Of a stretch of 64,000 bases of DNA, positions 1 to 7,592 are shown one piece after another. The notes under the pieces were generated by a model, which saw only the letters and a list, made by a program, of their open reading frames with translations, made no database searches and was not told the DNA's origin. Position 1 is the stretch's first letter. Every line of letters starts with the position of its first letter. The stretch spans positions 2,411,501 to 2,475,500 of the forward strand of contig NC_015437.1 in the NCBI RefSeq assembly GCF_000208405.1, read 5' to 3'. The DNA is from Selenomonas sputigena ATCC 35185 (lineage in GTDB: Bacteria; Bacillota; Negativicutes; Selenomonadales; Selenomonadaceae). The position numbers were made by a program, and so were the translations under genes.

Positions 1-1077
1 GACAACATCTCGGCGCCCTTGAATACGTCGATCGACCACCTCAATGCCGTCGCGACGGGCGACCTGGACCGCGAGATTCCTGCCGCGCTGTCGAACCGCG
101 CCGATGAGATCGGCGTCGTCGTCAAGGCTCTGATGAAGATGCAGGGCTTCATGAAGCAGGTGCACGAGGAAGCCGAAAAGACGGACGCCGTCGTCGGCGA
201 ACTCGAAGCGATGATCAACGCGATGAACAACGAGACGCAGGAAATGTCCGCCGTGACGGAGGAGATGTCTGCGGGCATGGAAGAGACGGCGGCCTCGACG
301 GCGAGCATGCAGCAGGTCAGCGGCCACCTGAGCGAAGAGATCCAGCACACCGTGCAGGAAATGAAGAAGAGCGAGGCGTACACGCGGGAGATCGCCGTGC
401 GCGCGACCGAGCTGAAGGCGAAGATGGAGCAGTCGCAGGAAGCTTCAAACCGCGTCTACGGCTCGACGAAAACCTCCGTGGAAGATGCCATCGAAGCCGC
501 GAAGGTCGTGCAGGAGATCGAGACGCTCACGCAGGCCATCACGGACGTCGCCGAGCAGACGAACCTCCTCGCGCTGAATGCGAGCATCGAGGCGGCTCGT
601 GCCGGCGAGCAGGGACGCGGCTTCGCCGTCGTCGCCGGCGAGGTCGGCAAGCTCGCCGAGCAGTCGCAGGAAACGGCGGAGAGAATCAAGAGCCTCACCG
701 GCCAGGTCATGAGCGCGATGGAAGCCCTGTCGAAAGGCGCCTTCGACCTCCTGCACTTCATCGATGAAGACATCCGCAAGGACTACGAGCAGATGGACGA
801 AACCGCCGTGCAGTACAAGGAAGACGCAGAATTCTTCCACAGGACGGCCAAGGGCAGCACGAAAAGCTCCGAAGAACTCCTCGTTTCCGTGCGCAACATG
901 AACCAGTCGATGGACGAGATCGGACGCGCGACGCACGAGAGCGCCGACGGCAACACGCGCATCGCCGAGAACATCGTCGGCATGGCGGAACGGTACGCCG
1001 ACATCCTCGAAAAGGTGCAGGGATTCAAGGAAGGCACGGAGCGCCTCAAGAATCTCGTGACAGCTTTCTCCAAATGA
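1..1077 (+). CDS. Methyl-accepting chemotaxis protein, C-terminal part (5' end outside window)
   Basis: The frame is open from base 1, so the N-terminal sensor and membrane segments lie outside the window. The first about 50 residues look like the end of a HAMP domain (PL near the edge, then GDL and a DEIG turn). The rest is the long helical signalling domain with the highly conserved hairpin tip, seen here as [19 protein letters not shown]. By family knowledge, this tip contacts CheA and CheW, and the flanking Glu/Gln-rich helices are methylated for adaptation. The sensed ligand cannot be told from this fragment. A strong terminator follows directly, so the gene ends its transcription unit. 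Confidence 0.93.
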   Translation, partial: DNISAPLNTSIDHLNAVATGDLDREIPAALSNRADEIGVVVKALMKMQGFMKQVHEEAEKTDAVVGELEAMINAMNNETQEMSAVTEEMSAGMEETAASTASMQQVSGHLSEEIQHTVQEMKKSEAYTREIAVRATELKAKMEQSQEASNRVYGSTKTSVEDAIEAAKVVQEIETLTQAITDVAEQTNLLALNASIEAARAGEQGRGFAVVAGEVGKLAEQSQETAERIKSLTGQVMSAMEALSKGAFDLLHFIDEDIRKDYEQMDETAVQYKEDAEFFHRTAKGSTKSSEELLVSVRNMNQSMDEIGRATHESADGNTRIAENIVGMAERYADILEKVQGFKEGTERLKNLVTAFSK

Positions 1078-1095
1078 CGACAAACCGGTAAATCT

Positions 1096-1138
1096 GCGAG
1101 GCGGCAGCTTGCTCTTTCAAAGCTGCCGCCTCGCTTTT
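1096..1138 (+). terminator. Rho-independent terminator of the chemotaxis receptor gene
   Basis: A perfect 14-bp inverted repeat (1096-1109 with 1121-1134) is followed by a T-run, 18 bases after the stop codon. Confidence 0.9.
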
Positions 1139-1157
1139 TCGTTGAAAAAGTGCCAGC

Positions 1158-1195
1158 AAAAAGACTGCCGTGCACCGAAGCGCGGCAGTCTTTTT
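1158..1195. terminator. Bidirectional terminator
   Basis: AAAAAGACTGCCG at 1158-1170 pairs with CGGCAGTCTTTTT at 1183-1195, giving A- and T-runs on both sides. It can stop the minus-strand flavodoxin transcript. The bases just to its right (about 1193-1212, TTTGTGCGTGTAG) match the tail of the dispersed repeat seen at 17613 and 25427. Confidence 0.8.
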
Positions 1196-1238
1196 GTGCG
1201 TGTAGTTTGCGCGAGTTGGAGTTGGTAAGGGACGCTTC

Positions 1239-1670
1239 TCAGAGCGCCTTGGCGACGGCCTCACCGAGTTCCTCGCAGGCCTTCACGCCGTCGTCATCGG
1301 GCGCGTTCTCGACGATCACGCCGTCGGAGACGAGCTTGGCGCCGGCAGCTTTCGTGCGCTCCGCCCAAGCTTCCATCCAGGCGCCAGAGCCCCAACCGTA
1401 CGAGCCGAAGAGGCCGACAGGAACGCCCGAGAGCTTCTTTTCCGCTTCCGTGAAGAACGGCTCAAACTCGTCCTCTTCCAAGACCTCGTCGCCCATGGCG
1501 GGGCAGCCGAAGAGGAAGCCGTTGTAGTCGGCCATCTTGTCTGCGCCAAAATCGCTGACCGTGAAGAGCTCCGCCTCTGCGCCGCCCTTCTTCGCGCCCT
1601 CAAGGACGGCTTTCGCCATCTCTTCCGTGTTGCCCGTGCCGCTCCAATATACAACCGCTACTTTTCCCAT
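1239..1670 (-). CDS. Flavodoxin, copy 1
   Basis: A 143-residue short-chain flavodoxin. The N-terminal VVYWSGTGNTEEMA is the FMN phosphate-binding loop (T/SxTGxT). The GSYGWG stretch near residue 86 is the second flavin loop. Flavodoxins are low-potential FMN electron carriers that replace ferredoxin when iron is short. The ATG at 1670 was chosen because AGGAGG lies 9-14 bases upstream; a longer in-frame extension has no such site. It is the second gene of a unit with the DUF3793 gene upstream, which is preceded by a Fur-box-like site. It is very similar along its whole length to the flavodoxin at 2504-2935, so the two are a recent duplication. Confidence 0.93.
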   Translation of the reverse strand: MGKVAVVYWSGTGNTEEMAKAVLEGAKKGGAEAELFTVSDFGADKMADYNGFLFGCPAMGDEVLEEDEFEPFFTEAEKKLSGVPVGLFGSYGWGSGAWMEAWAERTKAAGAKLVSDGVIVENAPDDDGVKACEELGEAVAKAL

Positions 1671-1730
1671 GTCAAAGACCTCCTGATGATTTTTTTCTTG
1701 CTGCAAAGAACTGCTGACCGTCCCTGCGCG

Positions 1731-2303
1731 CTAGACCGCTTCCAGAAGCTCCGCCATCGGCGTGCCGCGCCCCAGACGCGCACAAAGACGCTCCGTGCAG
1801 TCCGTGTATCGCTGGAAGAGAGCGCGTGTCTCCTCCTCGTTCGCGTAGACCTTCCAATAGCCCGCGCAAGCGAAGTCGCGTCCCTTGTTCTCGATGAAGC
1901 CTTCCACGTCCTCCGGCGGATAGCCGAGGAAGAGGCCGACCTCATGCGGGAAACTCTTCTGGAGTTGGATGCGCATGGAAAGATACTCCAAATGCGCTTC
2001 GATCGCATCACCTGCACGGTAGCCGAATCGCGCCAGAAGCGCAAGCACCGCCGGCTGCTCCAAGATACGTTCGAGGAGCTTCCTGCGGTAGAAGAGCATG
2101 AGGACATACTCCTCGCCCTCCGTCAAGCGGACGGGCGTGATGCCTTTGCACTCGAAGCATGTCGCATACGATTCAAGAAGCGCATCGAAATTCTCGAAGC
2201 GGCTCTTCTGGAAAGAAACAAGGCTCGCAGGCTTGATCCCCGCGAACGTCGGCGCACAGTGGAAGCAGAGCATACGCTCGAAACCATCCTTACCCAAAAT
2301 CAT
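1731..2303 (-). CDS. DUF3793 family protein
   Basis: About 190 residues. The N-terminal CHCAPTFAGIKPASL motif and the later FLGYPPEDVEGF stretch are typical of DUF3793, a family of unknown biochemical function often found beside iron- or flavodoxin-related genes. The start is ambiguous. ATG at 2303 lies only one base from the GGAGGT ribosome site, whereas a TTG at 2297 has an ideal 7-base spacing and is probably used. The gene lies 60 bases upstream of flavodoxin copy 1 on the same strand. Its promoter carries a Fur-like box, so low-iron induction is inferred. Confidence 0.8.
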   Translation of the reverse strand: MILGKDGFERMLCFHCAPTFAGIKPASLVSFQKSRFENFDALLESYATCFECKGITPVRLTEGEEYVLMLFYRRKLLERILEQPAVLALLARFGYRAGDAIEAHLEYLSMRIQLQKSFPHEVGLFLGYPPEDVEGFIENKGRDFACAGYWKVYANEEETRALFQRYTDCTERLCARLGRGTPMAELLEAV

Positions 2304-2324
2304 CACCTCCAGCAATGTATGTAT

Positions 2325-2353
2325 AGGATAGCACATCTGGTAATGATTTTCAA
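2325..2353 (-). promoter_or_regulatory. Sigma-70 promoter overlapped by a Fur box
   Basis: On the minus strand, TTGAAA (2348-2353), a 17-base spacer and TATCCT (2325-2330) with an upstream TGTGC form a promoter for DUF3793-flavodoxin. The 15-mer TGGTAATGATTTTCA (2338-2352, written on plus) matches the 7-1-7 Fur consensus TGATAATNATTATCA at 12 of 14 defined positions. It covers the -35 box and spacer, a classical repressor position. Confidence 0.72.
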
Positions 2354-2412
2354 TACAAAAATAAAAGTTTTTTAGACAAAGAAGCAACAAGCCTCCTGCC
2401 CTTTTCGCCATA

Positions 2413-2460
2413 TAAAAAGGGCGGCTCTGCGCCATCTTCCCATGACACAGAACCGTCCTC
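2413..2460 (-). terminator. Terminator of flavodoxin copy 2
   Basis: On the minus strand a 16- to 17-bp stem with several G-U pairs (2443-2459 with 2419-2435) is followed by TTTTTATA, 45 bases past the stop codon. Confidence 0.75.
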
Positions 2461-2503
2461 TCAGTGCTTTATAAAGGTTCACACCAAAGCAGCGCGAACA
2501 GGC

Positions 2504-2935
2504 TCAGAGCGATTTTGCCAGCGCTTCGCCAAGCTCCTCGCATGCCTTGAGCCCGTCGTCATCGGGCGCGTTCTCAACGGCAAGGCCATCGTCCACGAGC
2601 TTCGCGCCCGCCGCGCGCACGCGCTCCGCCCACGATTCCATGAAAGCGCCGCCGCCCCAGCCGTACGAGCCAAAGAGTCCGACCGGCACACCCGAGAGCT
2701 TCGACTCCGCTTCAGCGAAGAACGGCTCGACATAGTCCTCCTGCAGCTCCTCCGAACCCGTCGCCGGGCAGCCGAAGAGGAAGCCGTCATAGCCCGCCAT
2801 ATCGGCGACCTTGAAATCCTCGAAGCGCTTGAGCTCCGCGTCCGCGCCGCCCTTCTTCGCGCCCTCAAGGACGGCTTTCGCCATCTCTTCCGTATTGCCG
2901 CTGCCGCTCCAATATACTACTGCAACTTTTTTCAT
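2504..2935 (-). CDS. Flavodoxin, copy 2
   Basis: 143 residues, the same length as copy 1 and closely similar in sequence. It has the FMN loop VVYWSGSGNTEEMA at the N-terminus and GSYGWGGG in the middle. The ATG at 2935 has GGAGG 7-12 bases upstream. It is transcribed alone from its own promoter. The expected role is electron transfer in place of ferredoxin under iron limitation; the partner enzymes are not visible here. The two copies differ mainly in surface acidic and basic residues and around FTVSDFGADKMADY versus KRFEDFKVADMAGY, so they may serve different partners or simply raise dosage. Confidence 0.93.
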   Translation of the reverse strand: MKKVAVVYWSGSGNTEEMAKAVLEGAKKGGADAELKRFEDFKVADMAGYDGFLFGCPATGSEELQEDYVEPFFAEAESKLSGVPVGLFGSYGWGGGAFMESWAERVRAAGAKLVDDGLAVENAPDDDGLKACEELGEALAKSL

Positions 2936-2973
2936 GAAAAAACCTCCCATGTTTTCTTTGCTGAAGATTTTAT

Positions 2974-3025
2974 AAATAATCATTCTCAATATATAGAATA
3001 TATCATTTTTCCTTCTCTGCGTCAA
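2974..3025 (-). promoter_or_regulatory. Promoter and Fur-like box of flavodoxin copy 2
   Basis: Minus-strand TTGACG (3020-3025), a 17-base spacer and TATATT (2997-3002). Just downstream, AAATAATCATTCTCA (2974-2988 on plus) matches the 7-1-7 Fur consensus at 11 of 14 positions and would cover the transcription start. Confidence 0.65.
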
Positions 3026-3077
3026 CAAAAAGGTGGGAAGTTATCCAATCCGTCTGCACGGTTCGTCTCAGGAAGCG

Positions 3078-4100
3078 CTATTTCCTCCCCGATTCCTTGA
3101 AATACTGCCACGCGTCCATGACATCGAGGAAGGCGCCGTCGAAGCCGGCGGCGATGATGCGGTCGAGGTAGGCGTCCTCCCTGCCGTAGAGGATGTCGTG
3201 CCATTCTCTTGACCAATAGCGCGCCTTGTAGCTGCCCGGCCATTCGGGATTCGGCTCGGCGAGCCAATGCGGACGCTCGCTGTCCCATTCCTTTTTCCAA
3301 TAGGGGCGGTAATCCGCCGCTTCGCCGACGCTCATGTAAGAGAGGACGAGGCGGCGGCCGCCGTTCGCCTTGTGCTTGAGGCGAGCGGTTTCTGCGGGTG
3401 TGAGCGGGCGGTCGCCATAGTAGAGGTCGACGATCAGGAGGTCGTAGTTCGTCGCGGCGAGCGCGTCGAGGTAGGCTTCGCGCGTGGGAAAATGCTCGGG
3501 GTTCAACAGCGCGAGGAAGTTTTTCACCTGCTTGAGGCGCGTGACGTCCGCTGCATTTTCTTCCTGCGGCGCGCGCGCAGGAATCACATCCAAGAGACGG
3601 TCGCCGGCTTCGGAGATGTAGCCGGCCCCATGTCCGAGCGCTTCCACCTCGGCGATTTTCTTGCCCTTCACATAGTCGAGCGTGAAGACGGAGCGTCCTG
3701 CGAGCAGCGGCTTTCGCAGCATGGCGGCGAGGTATTCTTCCGTCTCCGCATCGCGCCGCTCGGGCGTCTCTCCCTCTTCTTCATAGCCGTCATAGAAGAC
3801 CGACTCCATGAGGATGCCGTCGAGCGTTCCGACGAGCCGTGCGACGTTTTCCTCGGAATTGTCTTCCGTCACTTCCAGAAGCCCCACGGGGCCGTTGCCG
3901 ACGAGCAGGAAGTCTTCCTTACGGGCGCGTGCATAGCGGCCAAGGGTCTCTGCGAGATCGACCATCGCCGTTTCCGGCACGACAGCGATGCTAGCCGCGG
4001 CGTCCTTCGGCGCATCTGCGACAAAGGGCGTCTGCTGCAGCCCGAAGAGTCCTGCCGCTCCTAAGAGAAGCGCGGCAACGCCTTTTTTTATCTTCCCCAT
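3078..4100 (-). CDS. Secreted GH114/PelA-hydrolase-like glycosidase, apparently circularly permuted
   Basis: 340 residues with an N-terminal signal (positive start, then VAALLLGAAGLFGL). The C-terminal half reads VKNFLALLNP, YDLLIVDLYYGDRPL, VLSYMSVGEAADYRPYW, WLAEPNPEWPGSYKARYW and GFDGAFLDVMDAWQYF, the hallmark order of the GH114 (endo-alpha-1,4-polygalactosaminidase, TM1410-like) TIM barrel. The N-terminal half (VGNGPVGLL, DGILMESVFYDG, VFTLDYV, GYISEAGDRLLDV) resembles the part that normally follows that block. It is the last gene of the Pel operon, 25 bases after the barrel gene, with AAGGAGG before ATG 4100. I infer a Pel-cleaving periplasmic or surface hydrolase, equivalent to the PelA hydrolase domain. 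Confidence 0.82.
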   Translation of the reverse strand: MGKIKKGVAALLLGAAGLFGLQQTPFVADAPKDAAASIAVVPETAMVDLAETLGRYARARKEDFLLVGNGPVGLLEVTEDNSEENVARLVGTLDGILMESVFYDGYEEEGETPERRDAETEEYLAAMLRKPLLAGRSVFTLDYVKGKKIAEVEALGHGAGYISEAGDRLLDVIPARAPQEENAADVTRLKQVKNFLALLNPEHFPTREAYLDALAATNYDLLIVDLYYGDRPLTPAETARLKHKANGGRRLVLSYMSVGEAADYRPYWKKEWDSERPHWLAEPNPEWPGSYKARYWSREWHDILYGREDAYLDRIIAAGFDGAFLDVMDAWQYFKESGRK

Positions 4101-4125
4101 ACGTCCTCCTTCACGATGCCAAAAA

Positions 4126-6123
4126 TCAGAATGACTGCTGATACCAGAGCGCAGCACCCCAGCCGTTGTAGCCTGCGCCGCCCACGTCGCTTCTCACATA
4201 GCGCTCGACTTGGAACGTGAGATTTTTGCGCTCGCTCGCCTTCCAAGCAAGGCCTGCGATCAGCGAGCAGCGCTTGAAGCCATTGCCCGTGTTGAGCGCC
4301 GTGCGCAAGGGGTCGTAGGTCGTGCTCACGTTCTGATAGTGCGCCATGATCTGCCACGTCAATTTGTCGGACACGCGGTGGCGCAGGCCGAGTCCGTAGT
4401 ACTGCCGCGCGACTTCCTGCGAGGCGATGCCCTTGGCCGCTTCGGTCAGCGCATAGATGGCGTAGAAGCGCACTTCATCTTTCGCGGAAACAGCTTGGTT
4501 GTAGAAGAAGCGAAGTTCCCAGTCGTCGCCGTCGCGGTAGTGCATTTTGCCGGTAATCGTGCGGCTGTCTGTGTCCACCGCGTCCTGTACGGCGTTCTCT
4601 GTGGAGTTATGGTAGAGCTGAATCATGTACGATTTCTTATCTCCCGCATGGAGGTACTCGATTTCCTGCGCGAAGATGTTGCCCGGCGATACATGCGCAT
4701 TCGGCACTTCCTTCGAATAGTCGTAGCCGCCGCGCACGGCATAGCTGAATCTTCCCGTCAGACGGTCGCGCTCGCTGATGCGGTGCGTGACTTCGACGCT
4801 CGGGATGAACTGCCAGCCCGCGCCGAAGTCGGTGAAGCGTGCGAGTCCTTCGGGTACGGCAGCACGCTGATAAATCTTGCTCTCGCCCGTCGGCAGGTTG
4901 ACCGAGAGGCCGTAATGGACGCTCGTCCGAGGCTTTTCATTGTGAATCGTAACACTCGCCTGCGTATCCGTCAAGCCCGAGACGCCGCTGTCAAATCCCG
5001 TATGGGATTTGACGTAGCCCGCAGAGATGCCGTAGTCGAGCTTCGTCTTGCCCGCGTGCGTACGCGAAAAGTACGAAAGCGGCAGATAGAGCTGATGCCC
5101 CGCTCTCTCGCCGCGCCATGTGTAGTACTCGACGCCCGTCTCCGCGCCCGCGCCTTCGCCGAAATAGGCGAGATCATGCTCGCTCTGGAGGAGCCTTCGC
5201 TCGGCAGCCTTCTGCTCGTCCGCCGCCTGCAGCGCCCAGGCTTTCGCCTCCGCGTCGTACGTTTCCGCTTCCGCCTTGTTCTTGCGGCTCTCGGCGAGAT
5301 CGGTTTCGCTCGCTTGGGCTTCCTGCGTGTAGTCGGCGACGAGTTCGCGCGCGTCGCGCTCCGCGTCCTCTGCCTGCTCGCGCAGAGCCGTCAGTGCATC
5401 GAGCTGCGCTTCCATCGCGTCGAGCTGCGCCTGCGCCGCGTCGACCTCGGATGATACAGCCGCGAGCTTTGCACCGGCCGCGTCCGGCGTCGTGCCGCGC
5501 TCGGCGGCAAGGGCTTCTTCGACCATGCGCTGCGCGTCGACGATGCGGTTCTGCTCGTAGCCGACTTCCGCGAGGATGCGTGCGACTGCTTTCTCGCGAT
5601 CGGGATTCTCTCCGTCCGTCGTGCCCGCTGCACGCGAGAGATTGTCCGCCTCGCGGTAGAGCGATTCCAGCGCCGTGCGCTGCGCCTCGACCTCGGGTGC
5701 GTAGTCTGCTTCAGCGTTCTGCGCCGCGATCGCCTCTTCCGTTCGCAAGGCGCTCGCTTCTTCGGCCGATGCGAGCGCCTTGCGAACGGCGGCGAGATGC
5801 TCTTCTGCCGCGCGCAGGTTTTGGATGGCAAGCGCGAGGTTGGCGGCGGCGTCCCGCGTCGCTTCCTGCGCTTCGACGAGGTTGGCGCGCGCGCTTTCCA
5901 CGTCCGCCCGCGCTTCGGCGAGCGCCGCGAGGGCCGCGCGGTGGGATCGTATCTCATCTCGGACGTTCATCATGTAGGAGAAGTAGCCGTAGACATCGTG
6001 CAGGGCGTCGTGGCTCGCCGCCGACGCCACGCCCGACGTCATGCCGAGAGTGAGCGTCAGGGTGCAGGCTCTCTTGAGGAGTGCGAGCGTGCGGCGGCGT
6101 TTCATCTTCTGTAGTATGCTCAT
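4126..6123 (-). CDS. Outer-membrane beta-barrel with periplasmic coiled coil; candidate Pel exporter (PelB-like role)
   Basis: 665 residues. A signal peptide ends near residue 35 (GVASA). Residues about 60-320 are a long Ala/Glu/Arg-rich coiled coil. From about 323 the sequence switches to alternating, aromatic-rich strands (for example LTGRFSYAVRGGYDYS and WELRFFYNQAV) and finishes with WYQQSF, a C-terminal Phe as used by BAM-assembled barrels. The ATGA overlap with pelG (6120-6123) shows translational coupling. In Pseudomonas, PelB has TPR repeats plus a barrel; no TPRs are seen here. I infer that this protein is the outer-membrane export route for Pel in this diderm Firmicute. A structural porin or tether role is the alternative. 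Confidence 0.75.
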   Translation of the reverse strand: MSILQKMKRRRTLALLKRACTLTLTLGMTSGVASAASHDALHDVYGYFSYMMNVRDEIRSHRAALAALAEARADVESARANLVEAQEATRDAAANLALAIQNLRAAEEHLAAVRKALASAEEASALRTEEAIAAQNAEADYAPEVEAQRTALESLYREADNLSRAAGTTDGENPDREKAVARILAEVGYEQNRIVDAQRMVEEALAAERGTTPDAAGAKLAAVSSEVDAAQAQLDAMEAQLDALTALREQAEDAERDARELVADYTQEAQASETDLAESRKNKAEAETYDAEAKAWALQAADEQKAAERRLLQSEHDLAYFGEGAGAETGVEYYTWRGERAGHQLYLPLSYFSRTHAGKTKLDYGISAGYVKSHTGFDSGVSGLTDTQASVTIHNEKPRTSVHYGLSVNLPTGESKIYQRAAVPEGLARFTDFGAGWQFIPSVEVTHRISERDRLTGRFSYAVRGGYDYSKEVPNAHVSPGNIFAQEIEYLHAGDKKSYMIQLYHNSTENAVQDAVDTDSRTITGKMHYRDGDDWELRFFYNQAVSAKDEVRFYAIYALTEAAKGIASQEVARQYYGLGLRHRVSDKLTWQIMAHYQNVSTTYDPLRTALNTGNGFKRCSLIAGLAWKASERKNLTFQVERYVRSDVGGAGYNGWGAALWYQQSF

Positions 6124-7592
6124 GCTTTTTCCATCCTTTCGAGATCGGGAAGCTCCTCCCCGTAGAGCCAATATGCGATCTTTTGGAAAATCCCCGCGTC
6201 CGCCCGATAGAAGACGGGCTGTGCGCAGAATACATAGTAGTTGATGCCCTTGGCGAAGCGCATCAATGCCCAGATGCCGTAGGCGAGCGCAAGCGTCGTC
6301 GCGAGGAAGAAGCCGAAGCCGTAGCTCTTTTCCCCGAGATAGAGAGAGAGAAGACCCAGCGCGAGATTCCCGAGCGCCGCGATTGCGCCGATGCGCCAGA
6401 CGCCGCTCTGGAAGTCGAAGTACTCAAGCATGATCATGAGAACCTGCAGAGCGCCCGCGAAGAAGGCGGCGAAGAGCATGACGTTGAACATGTTGACCGA
6501 GTTGTAATCGAGTCCGGCGAACGACAGCACATAGTTGCCAAAGGCCAGAAAGACGAGCGTAAAGACGAACTGGAACTCGAACGCCTGACGCAGCTCAAAC
6601 CACATGACGTAGAGCAGATCCTTTCGCGCGTCCTCGATCATCTGAAGGTTGCCGCCGTGCGTGATGGAGGTGAAATACTGCGCGTAGCGCTCGTAGAAAT
6701 GCGTCTCCACCTTGACGACGAACATCGTCGTGAGCGGCAGGATGGAAAGGAGCGCGTAGAAGACGACGACGTCGTAGCGCGGCGCGTAGAGGAACGTGTC
6801 CTCGATGAGCACGCCCCAAGACCCCTGCCAGATGAGTATGTTCGGCAGGAAAAGCCCGAGCGTGTAGCCGAACGCGCCGATGAAGAGCCGCCCGTGCCGC
6901 CCGAGATAGGGCAGGAAGGCGAAGATCATGCCGTCCTTCGGCAAGCCGAAGCGGCTCGTCACATAGAGGAAGAAGAAGAGGACGAGTGCGCCCATGCCGA
7001 CGTCCATGGCAAAAAGCGCCGCCGCCGCAGGCGAAAGCCATGCCAGCTCCAAGAGGAGCGCCGCGAGCGCAACGCTTAAAAGGACGCCCGCAAGGTAGCC
7101 GAGGATCAGGTACTTGAAGCGCTTGACCGCCGTCAGATAGACGCTCGCCGTCCAGACGAGCAGCAGTTCCGAAAAGAAGAGGTACGACAGGAGTTTCAGC
7201 TCGAAGGCGAGCGGCTTGTCCCAGAAGAAGAGCGCGGAGGCGGCAGCGCCGAGCACGAGCAGGATCGCGCTCATGCCGAAGAGCGACGGCGTCACATCGC
7301 GGTAGTGCTGCACGGTGATGCAGTCCGCGAGATAGCGCGTCAGGACGATCGTGAAGCCGCACGAGAGCAGCTGGGAAAACACGAAAGAATAGACGACGGC
7401 GCCAAGATAGACCGCCGATTCCGCCTGTGCCGTGCCGTGGAGCTGGAAGAGCGTCTGGATCAGCAGCACCATGCTCGTCAAAAGGGCGAATGGCCCCGTC
7501 GTGACGATGGCGGAGTACGAGTACGCCTTGAGATGCCCCGTTGCCGTGCGCGCCCGAAAGAGACGCTTGAGTTCAAATCCGACGCCCGCCAT
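6120..7592 (-). CDS. pelG: PelG, polytopic inner-membrane Pel transporter
   Basis: 490 residues, almost entirely hydrophobic with about 12 predicted membrane segments. The N-terminus MAGVGFELKRLF is characteristic of PelG, a MOP/MATE-fold protein thought to carry the nascent polymer across the inner membrane with PelF on its cytoplasmic side. ATG 7592 has AGGAGG upstream and lies inside the end of pelF (20-base overlap); the longer upstream extension is Arg/Ser-rich out-of-frame pelF sequence. It sits in the conserved order after pelF. Confidence 0.9.
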   Translation of the reverse strand: MAGVGFELKRLFRARTATGHLKAYSYSAIVTTGPFALLTSMVLLIQTLFQLHGTAQAESAVYLGAVVYSFVFSQLLSCGFTIVLTRYLADCITVQHYRDVTPSLFGMSAILLVLGAAASALFFWDKPLAFELKLLSYLFFSELLLVWTASVYLTAVKRFKYLILGYLAGVLLSVALAALLLELAWLSPAAAALFAMDVGMGALVLFFFLYVTSRFGLPKDGMIFAFLPYLGRHGRLFIGAFGYTLGLFLPNILIWQGSWGVLIEDTFLYAPRYDVVVFYALLSILPLTTMFVVKVETHFYERYAQYFTSITHGGNLQMIEDARKDLLYVMWFELRQAFEFQFVFTLVFLAFGNYVLSFAGLDYNSVNMFNVMLFAAFFAGALQVLMIMLEYFDFQSGVWRIGAIAALGNLALGLLSLYLGEKSYGFGFFLATTLALAYGIWALMRFAKGINYYVFCAQPVFYRADAGIFQKIAYWLYGEELPDLERMEKA

